A DNA stretch of 64,000 bases from Plazaster borealis (taxonomy: Eukaryota; Echinodermata; Asteroidea; Forcipulatida; Labidiasteridae). Made by a program: the position numbers and the translations under genes. The DNA is taken from the NCBI GenBank assembly GCA_021014325.1, contig CM037474.1, positions 20,578,488-20,642,487 on the forward strand. The letters run 5' to 3'. Shown here one piece after another: positions 20,301 to 29,596 of this stretch (positions are counted from its first letter, which is position 1; each line of letters begins with the position of its first letter). The notes below the pieces were generated by a model, which was not told where the DNA came from, searched no databases, and worked only from the letters and a program-made list of their open reading frames with translations.

Positions 20301-22816
20301 CCACACAGGATAACAACAGATCATAGCACGAGCAAAGATCATCGGGAGAACTAAAACCACCGGGATCCAACAGGCCATCAGGTGGCACCCAATGTGTATC
20401 ATTGCTTTCCTTCTACCCTACATTACATAATAAACAGCAATGGCAGTTGAGGTTTAGTCGCACATGTTATTCCCTCGTCAAACTCCTGAATAATACTCTT
20501 CAATTATTAAACTGGTGCCCATTGCATAACATATTATGTTGATATTCAACGTACGGATGTTTGTTTTGTTGCAGATATAACATCACTACTGGAGACTATG
20601 ATCCAAGTACGACTGATTCTAATAAGAATGGGGATGAGTATGTATAACATTCTTATAATGAGCCAATTGTGTATATATTCATGTATGGCATCACAATCAA
20701 CATGATATTACCAACCTATAAGCCCAGCCTAAAGGCTGTTTAAAGTTTCATGTGAATACAAAATGTAAGAACACAATTTTAGTGAAGTTTGCAAAAAATT
20801 TGCGATGTTTTCAGACAAGTATGAAACGAGACTAAGGCATGTTCAACAGCTGTACCATTAAATACCTACTTAAAAATGAGAATGATGGGCATATTTTCCC
20901 CTCTCAGTTGACTCAAACGAATGAAAGCATTACTAAGTCGTGTTTTTCCGTTTCTGCTTACTTCAGATCTCCTGTCAAAAATAACCCCAATGTTAACATC
21001 GTGGCCGGAGTCCTGACCCTCCCTCTAGCTCTCAACACAGCTCAGTATGGGCGTACATTCCAGGATCGCTCCCATGTTATAAAGATGATGCCACGACCTG
21101 CTGGTAAGGTTAAACTTTCGCTATACATGTATAAAACGGGGATACCAATAATTAATGGGGCAGAGACACCGACAAGGCGGTGCGCTACTGGAGCCATGTT
21201 TTGGTGTGTATCCCCATTTTATCAAAAGCCCAACCACTTCTCTTCCATTCTGACTGATATCTAAATGTTCTTCAAGTTACGCTTGAGTTGATAAAACACA
21301 GTAGTACCAAAGAAAATAACTCTATAAAATCGAAACAGTCCGCAGAAAAGTAATGTAAGATGAGTGAAGTATTTGTAATTTGTTTATATCATGAATTTTC
21401 ATTGTTCACAGAACGTCCTGCAGTAATTATGTATGATGCCCATACTAAAATTCCACACAGGTTGCTGTCTTTATGATTGATTCGCAATTGCATGTATTCT
21501 AATAGTTTAACAGAGTATGTTGTTTGTTACAGGATTGGAATCTTCTCATATCTACAACCTGAATGTCCGAGGGAAACGTGGCAACCTGCAGCAGACAATC
21601 CCAGCAGTAGAATATGATTTCATCCCCAATAATCTAGAGATACATGCTGGTGATCTGGTACACATACAATGGGCAGGTAAAAGTCTTGTTTCAACAAAAT
21701 GCTTTTAAAATCAAGTAGTTATGGTACATGGCTATAGCACTTATGGTACATGGCTATAGCACTTCCTTAGAATGTGGTGGGTTCTTCGTCCAATATATTT
21801 GCAATAATGTAAAGACTATATAGGCAAAGACTGACGTCGCTCTTAAAAATTACCTCTTGTTCTGACATGATGTCGTGTTTGTGTTCATAGGATCCAATAC
21901 TCACAATAACAACAATGCCGGTAATGCTGGAGAAGGAAAGGACGGTAAGCCACACCTTTTAAACTTTACCATGGATTTTTTTTGCGAAATTTGAACACTT
22001 GTTTTTAATTTGTTTAATTTGGAGGAATAAACTTCCCACAATAGAAAGAAAGAACTAAGTATTTATAGTTGTAGAAATCCTTTTCAAACTCATTGTTTCA
22101 TATAATTATCATTAAACAATGTTTTTATTGCACTACATATTTCTGTATATACCTAAGATTTTATAAAGTTACCTTGTTGCATTATCTATCAATTCTCCAA
22201 AGTGAACTTGATTCATGTCTAGTCTCTTTTCTCAAATCAACAGGCAGCGATCGCAGCAATGTTGTTCAACTGTCAGATAGACTCAAGAACTATCCACTGT
22301 CCTTTGAGGACACTACTATGTGGACCAACGCCGAAGTGAAGTGGATCTACTTCCAAAACACCCCTAGTATCACTGCAAAGGACTTGGTGATCAACCTGGC
22401 TACGTCAGGATACTACCAGTAAGTTCCCGGGGACACGTACATTGTTGGCTGGTAACTTGTCCCTGCAAACAAGATCTCTCTACTCTGCATTCAAATGTTG
22501 TTCATGACGGTTATTGTGAAATTTCGCTCTTTCCTGTTCTAGGCTAGCAACTTATTTATAAGCGTCAAGTATATAAGATGTTTGCTTTCTAAAGACCCAC
22601 TTTTTGCTTGTTTGTTTTTCCAGATGCGAGAAAGATGAAACCTGTGGCGCTGAATCATTTGAAACAAAGGCAGCATTGAATAAAGATCTGAATAACGCAC
22701 CTGCCTCGTATGGGGGCGCCCTAATTGAGTTCGCAAGTGGGGAGTACTTCTATATTTGTACTCGCAACAACAACTTCACCAACCGGAGCCAGAAAGGTCG
22801 CCTCCTCGTCCAGTGA
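14367..22816 (+). CDS. DD3-3-like secreted protein, gene 1 (13 coding exons, about 638 aa)
   Basis: Exons: 14367-14513, 14870-14947, 16163-16301, 17187-17366, 18861-19056, 19556-19722, 20044-20287, 20575-20637, 20967-21103, 21533-21676, 21891-21944, 22244-22418, 22624-22816 (TGA at the end). All junctions are GT/AG and phases join cleanly to 1917 nt. The protein starts with a signal peptide ([18 protein letters not shown]) and [13 protein letters not shown], an Asn-rich stretch, [80 protein letters not shown] and [17 protein letters not shown]. The C-terminal region reads like a cupredoxin: [26 protein letters not shown], then [13 protein letters not shown]. The family name comes from Dictyostelium DD3-3; its biochemical role is unknown to me. 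The product is probably secreted and Cys-rich. The ATG at 14367 is chosen because the signal peptide starts there; the open frame runs further upstream into a SINE. Confidence 0.9.
15184..15780 (-). mobile_element. 3' fragment of a LINE (non-LTR retrotransposon)
   Basis: On the minus strand the frame from 15727 reads [15 protein letters not shown] and a following Cys, the zinc-finger-like end of an L1-type reverse transcriptase, then [10 protein letters not shown]. After a frameshift near 15545 it continues with [17 protein letters not shown] and FYHKWDFF, typical of the same C-terminal region. A T-run at 15185-15194 would be its poly(A) tail. The element is 5'-truncated and broken. It lies antisense in intron 2 of gene 1. 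Confidence 0.8.
16446..17042. repeat. About 65-bp direct repeat flanking a MITE
   Basis: The stretch TAATTGCTGTTTTTGTTAGA and the following 45 bp occur at about 16446-16511 and again at about 16976-17042, immediately on either side of the MITE-A copy. This is far longer than a normal target duplication and suggests tandem duplication or recombination-mediated rearrangement around the element. Confidence 0.75.
16507..16978 (+). mobile_element. MITE-A, copy 1 (with internal duplication)
   Basis: Ends are TTAAAGGCATCG and its inverted form, with ACACGTTTGGTAATT-like inner ends. An internal stretch of about 115 bp (AACATATGCATAAAATAAC to ACACCCTTGT) is present twice in tandem, making this copy longer than the other four. 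A 16-bp palindrome ACTTCTTGCAAGAAGT sits in the middle. Located in intron 3 of gene 1. Confidence 0.85.
17041..17074. repeat. Perfect 34-bp palindrome
   Basis: Both halves of 17 bp are exact reverse complements with no spacer (GCGAAATGCAAGTACTA and its complement). It directly abuts the right unit of the 65-bp repeat in intron 3 of gene 1. Confidence 0.9.
17774..18146 (+). mobile_element. MITE-A related element (shared ends, different body)
   Basis: The ends TTAAAAGGCATCGTACACG and CGTGTACGATGCCTTTAA (one mismatch) match the MITE-A termini, but much of the interior differs and includes a GAAGCGTTACGCGTAAGCTTC palindrome-like stretch near 17972. Located in intron 4 of gene 1. Confidence 0.75.
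19356..19471. repeat. Inverted repeat with histone-3'-end-like arms, small member
   Basis: Two arms of about 55 bp are inverted. On the minus strand the left arm reads GGCTCTTTTCAGAGCC (19415-19400), the consensus form of the histone mRNA 3' stem-loop, followed about 10 nt later by CCAAAAGAAA (19390-19381), like the purine-rich histone downstream element. The right arm has a degraded loop TTTTTTCAGAGCC and CCAAAGAAGA on the plus strand. It lies in intron 5 of gene 1. Confidence 0.65.
21719..21764. repeat. Short tandem duplication (two units of about 22 bp)
   Basis: ATGGTACATGGCTATAGCAC is repeated twice in tandem in intron 10 of gene 1. Confidence 0.8.
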
Positions 22817-24726
22817 GTATCTAATCCACGGCTGTAACTCTTCAAAGGGGGTTTCTGTGTGGATGACTTATATTAATACCACAGCAATTTAAGCTGCGTA
22901 TTTGGTGGCGGTTATTTCAGTTTAACCAATATAACATATTTTAAGCATGTTTAAATGGAATTTGAATTATTGTAAAAGCACCAAGGACTAAGGACCAAGT
23001 ACACAACTCTACACGTCTTGGTTGAGCTTGTGTAATTTGCCATTGGTTTATAAACGTATACATTAAATCAAATTTGGGAGAAACACTGATGAGCACCTGC
23101 GGTATCATAATTATTATTATTGTTATCAATACTATTATTTGAGAAGTCTATAACATTACCTGGAACTTGTGTAATTTGTTTGACGACTCATTTATTATAA
23201 TAAGGATGCTTAAAATGGTGAAAGGTTTCTTATACTCTATGACTTTAACAATATGTTCGCTTAAATATTAAGGAGGAACTGTTGATACAATATTGATGTG
23301 CTCATTATTCGGTACCTTATGGAGACCAAGGACAAAACAAGAAAGGGGAAATAAAAGGACTCCATAGGGGAGTTCTAGAGACTTGGACGCTCCACAATAA
23401 ATGTCGTGTACAAAGTCCATTGGAAGATGTTAAGTACAGGAACAAAAGAAAGAACAAAATATGTCTCCATAGGGATGAACATTTGAGAATGTGTCGAAAA
23501 ACGTCAGAGAGTAGGTTTGAGATTGCTTTGTGAAGACAATATTGTGCAATAACCTATAGGAAGTTACGTCATATTTCTTACCATTTCATATTTATTTTAC
23601 CATAAATAATGGTAAACTGTGTATCAAAAAATTATATCGTTGATGATCATCTATTAAAATTATATTAAACCGAAAGAATCTGAATGTTTTGAATGTTGTT
23701 GTGTGCGTTGGTGACAAAGAATTCTTTGTTTTTCATTTGTATTTGTTTTGTATCATTAGTAGTAGGGCCTAGTAGTATGGGAGGGGGAGTTCCTGGGTTA
23801 AGATGGGGGGAGGGGTCAATCAATTATATAAGCGTTTTAAGAAAGTTGATGCACCCTGTCCTTAAAACTCCATTAAACAAGCAAAATAACAGCACCTGAA
23901 CATAAGAGATTCACTACCCCTGACATGTTTTAAAGTTTTACATATAAGTATTTATTCAAAGTTTCTCCGATGTCTGAACCAGCAGACAGACTTGTAAAAT
24001 GAAAATCACATTTATTTATACGACAAGTAAATGTCTTGCATATTTGATTAAGGCATCGATGTTTCCAGTTCCTAAGTAGAAAAATACATATATGAAATGC
24101 ATATTAAATACAATTTAATTGATGGGTATTACGCAACATCGCACTGTTCCAAGCGTTCATGAAGCGCTGACTAAACAGCGCGTATCACACACTGATGTAC
24201 AAAATATGTCATTGCTTCTTAACCCTGATGCAACTAGTACACCAATCAAAACAGTCCCAACCTAGCTGGCCCGTACGTTGTCTCAGCCCCTGCCCTGTGG
24301 CATCTAACTCATGATTTATTACCATGTCCTTCACACACCTTTATCAGAATTACATTTATATAAAACATTGAAGTGACACAAATCTGTCTACAAGATATAC
24401 AAATTATCACTCTTTCTCAACCACTTTTCAAAAAATTTAAATCTACAATTGATACAATGAAATATGTTCCAAGTTGGTGATAATAACATAAATATTTAAA
24501 TAATATTAATAATAATAATAATAATAATAATAATGCAAGGTTAAAAATAAGCATATTACGAAACAGTATTTGTGACAATCTGATTATATTTTCAATATAT
24601 CAAGTGACTGTCCTGTGCACCAAAAGGCATACATAAGTACAAACGAATGGCTTATGTTGGACAATGTACGTTAAGTTTAGGACAGCTGATTGTCATCACA
24701 AATGCTTTCATCCTTTTTACAGTAGA
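22817..24726. other. Downstream flank of gene 1
   Basis: This is segmental-duplication sequence with no coding exon seen. A possible polyadenylation signal lies at 23350-23355. An (AAT)n run lies at about 24508-24534. The empty LTR-element target site is at about 24675. Confidence 0.5.
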
Positions 24727-25021
24727 AGTTAAAGTAAAGTCTGTCCCGTGCCAATTGGCTCATCAGGCCGGTGTTTATACCCGGTTTCCTTGGCATTAAA
24801 CGACTGAGAATATTTCTATTCCCCCTGGACAAGATGCCAGTCCATCGCAGGTTACTCCCCAGCTCTCGCCGGTACCCATTTGTACTCCTGGGTGGAGAGA
24901 AGCACTTATGATAAAGTGCCTTGCTCAAGGACACAAGTGTCATGACCGGGACTCGAACCCACACTCTGCTGATCAGAAACACCAGAGCTTGAGTACGGTG
25001 CTCTTAACCGCTCAGCTACGA
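24727..25021 (-). mobile_element. tRNA-derived SINE, type T1, antisense
   Basis: On the minus strand it begins TCGTAGCTGAGCGGTTAAGA, carries the TGGTGTTTCTGATCAGCAGAG variable arm and box B GGTTCGAGTCCC, then CAAGGCACTTTATC. It is absent from copy 1 of the duplication, which reads GACAG straight into TGTCAG, so it inserted after the duplication. ACAG at both ends may be the target duplication. Confidence 0.85.
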
Positions 25022-25559
25022 CAGTGTCAGATAACAAATTAATGCTTTGCTTCAACCAGCAAAAAAACACACCGCCCTGAACACTTTGCTCATTTTAATG
25101 GAACGTCACCATGATTTATAATTCTGATATAAATCTCATTAAAAATACAAATTAAAATGAAAGACAAAATTAATAAAAGTAAAAGGTCAAAAAAATCGAG
25201 TAGTGCTGACAGTGGTAGGGGATGGTTACATACATCATTCTCAATTTATGTGCAAAACAACTACATGTTAAAAAACAAAAACTATAGATAGTAAATCAAT
25301 ACAATAATTACTACATGTATATCAAGGGACCATGAATAAACTCATCATATATTGAAATATAAAACAACGAAGGAAGTGTACTTTCAGAACAATGGGATTT
25401 GAATATGCGGCTTTTGTTTTACTGACATTCTTGACCACAGATTTCTAGCCAGAAATGGAAAAAATAAGCAGTCTAAATTTGCTGGAAAGTGAACAGCACT
25501 CTTCGACTTCTTTCCACATGTAAAGAAAGATAAAGTATGGTGTCCACATTCCAAACTGG

Positions 25560-25698
25560 GGCCCTATCCGAATTGGCGACTACAGCTACGGCTACGGCTG
25601 TTGCTAAGGGTGTTGCTAAGGACATCCTATACTTCAATGCACGAAGATGCGGAAATCTAGCCCTATTAGCTGTAGCCGCTAATTCGGACACGGTCTAA
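25560..25698. mobile_element. D-type inverted-repeat element, copy 1
   Basis: The ends TATCCGAATT and AATTCGGACA are inverted, with CTACAGCT/AGCTGTAG inside and a GTTGCTAAGGGTGTTGCTAAGG body. A homolog lies at 27061-27196. It may be a short non-autonomous DNA transposon. Confidence 0.6.
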
Positions 25699-25740
25699 CT
25701 AATACCATGCTAGGTAGGATTTGAAACTTTGCATTGTGGA

Positions 25741-26056
25741 GGTATAACTAAGAGAGGTTTGCGGTAACACCATGTGAATATCTCTTTTGATTAGTGTTGG
25801 TTCTGAAAAGAACCGGTAATTAACGACGCCTACACGCTTTACCGAACTAAGCCCAGCTTATCCAGTTCCAGCCTTCGCGCAACACCAAGCTCAAGTACTT
25901 TAGCAGCATCCAGTAACAGAGACCAGCATTCTCCTGAAGACGATCAGAGCATACTGATTGAAACGTTGATTCATTAACCACCGGTTCTTTTCAGAACCAA
26001 CACTACTCAAAAGAGATATTCACATGGCGTTACCGCAAACCTCTCTTAGTAATACC
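25741..26056. repeat. Inverted repeat with histone-3'-end-like arms, large member
   Basis: The arms (25741-25816 and 25981-26056, about 75 bp) are near-perfect inverted copies. Reading outward, each has GGTTCTTTTCAGAACC (right arm 25983-25998; left arm on the minus strand 25814-25799), about 9 nt of AACACTA-type spacer, then CAAAAGAGA (26008-26016; minus 25789-25781). This matches the layout of histone mRNA 3' processing signals. The 165-bp centre includes CGATCAGAGCATACTGATTG and has no ORF. It is homologous to the smaller element at 19356-19471. Confidence 0.7.
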
Positions 26057-26183
26057 ATTCTCCACAAACAGATTTGATAAGTTCCACTCGAATTTACAGA
26101 AAGTGTACCTGAAATGTATGTTAAAGCATGACTGGTTTCTCTAAGGTCTCTAGAGCACTAGACAACTGGACGTTATTGCCACC

Positions 26184-29100
26184 TCACTTGATCATAAGTC
26201 TGCCCTTCTGGCTGCGATTGCTGAAGTTATTATTGCGACTTCCCATGTAGAAATACTCTCCCTTTGCGAATTCCACGAGGGCCCCTGGGTATGAAGCAGG
26301 TGCGTTGTTCAGTAGGTTGTTCATCGTGTTCTTGTTCTCGACAGATTGAGCCGCGCAGGTGGCTGCTTCCATACACCTGAAGGTGATAAAAAATATTTGA
26401 CAAATTCAATCTTAGAAGAAAAACAAAATAACCTCTCATGCCTGTGTCCAGACTATACAAACAAAATGATTTAAAATAAACTGAACACTAAACCTCAAAT
26501 ACAATAACAAGCCATTTGCGAGTAGATTTGCATACAATCTGGTGCAATGACTTGTTTTACAGTCACAAGTTACAGATTAAATTTGAATTCCTCAGACTAA
26601 TAGAGAAAGTTGATATGTCAAATGGTTCGGGGAAAGCTTTTGTATAGCAACCTCCATATTGGCAAACACTGGTACCATTGTGCCATACACATTCATTCAA
26701 AATTGTGTATGGGTGTTAGCCGTCTCTTACGTAACACGCAAAAGTTTGCCTCAAATCATGTGACATAGCAACTGTCTCTATAGTCTGGGGAATTCAAACT
26801 TAAGTGGTAACTTGTGATCAAGCAAGTCATTGTACAAGACATTAATTAAATGTAACTCTTAAATGGCTTATTGCATCGAAATTCAGTTGTGAATAGACAC
26901 AAACATTCGTTACTGTGGTGAAATGATGGAAAATGAGGCAAATTAAAAAAATATATACCAACAGGGAAAATTTCTATATGTAATACAAGTCAGGATCTGG
27001 AAACAGGGTGTCCACATTTGCTGTCAATTTGAAAAAAAATGGGTGCCCAAATTGTTCACTTAGACCATGTCCGAATTTGGGGCCGAGGCTATGGCTGTTG
27101 CTAAGAGTGTTGCTATGGTCCTCCTATGCTTCAATGCATGTTCACTCGATGATCAATCCACAGCTGCAGCCATTAATTCGGAAATGGCCTCATAATCCTT
27201 TTACATGTAAATGTCAGATAAAACAGGGTGCCCATATGAACACAAAATGTTATCCAAAAAAAACAAAAACAAAAAACAACAGACATCTATTTGGAAATAG
27301 ACACTGATTTGAATTTGTTTTTGACTTACTGGTAGAATCCAGAGCTAGCTATGTTGACTGCCAAGTCCTTAGGTTCAATGTTAGGGGTATCCTGGAAGTA
27401 AATCCATTTAACCTGAGCATTGGTCCACATCGTACTCTGCTCAAAGGGCATTGGATAGTTATCTAGCTGATTTAACATCTGCACAATGTTAGTCCGATCA
27501 GTGCCTGCATATATACAGAGAGAGAGAGAGAAAATAACATATTTTAGGGTCATCCTTTGGCAGTTAGGCAGTGTCTGAATTGATAGCTGTGGCTATAATA
27601 AATAATAATAATATAAACATGTATAAGGCGCTATACAAAGAGTGCCTAACAAAGGGAGGGAAACAAATGAACAAAAACAAATACAAAAACAAACCAACGA
27701 CAAGCCAAGAAAAACAAGATGAGGAGCAAGTAAGGATGGTTCTGGGACAGGAGTGTCTTGAGGAGGCGTTTGAACACAGCCAACGACGCCGCTTGCTATG
27801 GCTATGGTTGATTGTCAAAGGTGTTGCTTTAGGTAACTATGCTTCAATACGTGTTCATGTGATAGTAAATCTTGACATAGTGGATACAGTCAAGCTATGG
27901 TGTTTCTGATCAGCAGAGTGTGGGTTCGAGTCCCGGTCGTGACACTTGTGTCCTTAAGCAAGACACTTAACCATTTTTGCTGCGTCCTTAGGATGGGACA
28001 TAAAGATGTAGGTCCGGTGTGTTGTGTGATGTACGTAAAAGAACCCAGTGCACTTATCGTAAAGAGAAGGAGTTCGCCCCGGTGTTCCTGGTTTGATCGG
28101 CAGCATATTGCGCCACAGCACCTTGTAAACCAATACTTCAAAAACTAAGCTTTGCATACCTTGCAGGAAACAAATACCGACAGCTTCGAGACGCCCATTG
28201 GGTGTGATAAAGCGCTATATAAGAACTCAGTATTTTTATTATTTATGATGTCTTACCTCCTCTTCCTTCTCCTGCATCACCAGTCTGACCGTCACCTCCT
28301 GGGGCTTGATTATTGTGGGTATTGGATCCTGCAATCAGATCAAATATTGTAATGTTACTTATTATCAATATTCTAAAATGAAAACAGAGAAGCTTCATTC
28401 CTTTCGTCGATTTGCAGTCAACTCCCTAATAAATCAAACATGCAATAGAAAACTACCTATCATATAAAATACTATACTTTGTATAGTATTTTTCAGTTTC
28501 CATGGCCCTAAAAAATAGAAATAGAGGAAGTCATCTTATCACGCCCGATTAGTTTAGAGATTGCAATTCTGAAGGTTATACATCAAAATATGATTCAAGA
28601 TTGAAGGTTATCACATAGTATCAGAGATAACCAGGGTCTTGTGTTTTTCAATTGAATAATAATACGTCACTGTTTAATATCTTTAACAGAAATAAATGAT
28701 GTTCAAATGTTGACTTCGAGTCTGGTAATACAATCCCATTGAGTATCAAAATTTACTAACACATAACACAAATTAGTAAATCTTCTCTTAGTGCTTGTTC
28801 AAAAAATAAAAAATATACATGTTAACTTTTTAGAAAGCTCTTTCTTATGAAAATTTTGGTCTTGTAAAATAAATTCTGGTTCAGTAAACATTTTGAGCTA
28901 CAAGCTGGTCTTGTGGAATTTTACGCAAAATTAGCAGTGTGGAATATCTGCTGCTTTGTTTGAAAGACACGACCAAGGTCTTCTAATACTAATTGCACAT
29001 AATTGCACCTTAAAATGACTTCAATGAGCCATCATGAAAATGTAAACACAAAAATTACAACAGCACAAGAAATGAAAATAAGCATGCAATTAAGTAAAAT

Positions 29101-29556
29101 TACAAGAATATGAAAACAATATACCCCCCCCCTGCAGCCCAAGTACAGCATAGTTAAGCCCAGTTTATACTTCATGCAAAGTGCGAAACAAAACAACATT
29201 TCTTGCATCCCAATTGAAAAACAGCGCATAACGATTGTGTGCATCACCAAAATTCGCTTTGGCGTGAAGTATGACCATGGCTTTACTGCACTAATGTAAT
29301 TAAACTCACCTGTCCACTGTAGGTGTACCAGATCACCAGCATTGATCTCCAGATTTTTGGGGATGAAGTCATATTCTACTGCTGGATACACCTGTACAAT
29401 GTTACCACGCTTCCCTCGGACATTCAAATTGTAGATCTTGGCAGTATTGATATCTGTGAGTATCAAAGTGTACGTCATTGGGTGCAGAGAAATCATTTGT
29501 GACCCACCACGCCAAAACCAGGCGGAAGTCGGCAAATGCCATTTCGAGATACAGCA

Positions 29557-29596
<40 letters not shown>

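Larger units (their letters stand above)
21888..25434. repeat. Segmental duplication, copy 2
   Basis: This is the partner of 1-9889, covering gene 1 exons 11-13 and the flank. It keeps the uninterrupted target site of the LTR element: TTTAGGACAG runs straight into CTGATTGTCATC near 24675-24695. It carries its own insertion, an antisense tRNA-type SINE at about 24727-25021, and an (AAT)n run at about 24508-24534 where copy 1 has the E-type repeat. Confidence 0.85.

Noticed and set aside
25741..26056. A real histone gene
   Set aside because: Only the 3' stem-loop-like and downstream-element-like parts are present; no histone-fold coding sequence is found on either strand nearby.
29032..29535. 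167-codon minus-strand frame taken as a gene
   Set aside because: Only 29310-29453 is coding, as exon 10 of gene 2; the rest is intron read-through past the GTGAGT donor and upstream of the acceptor.
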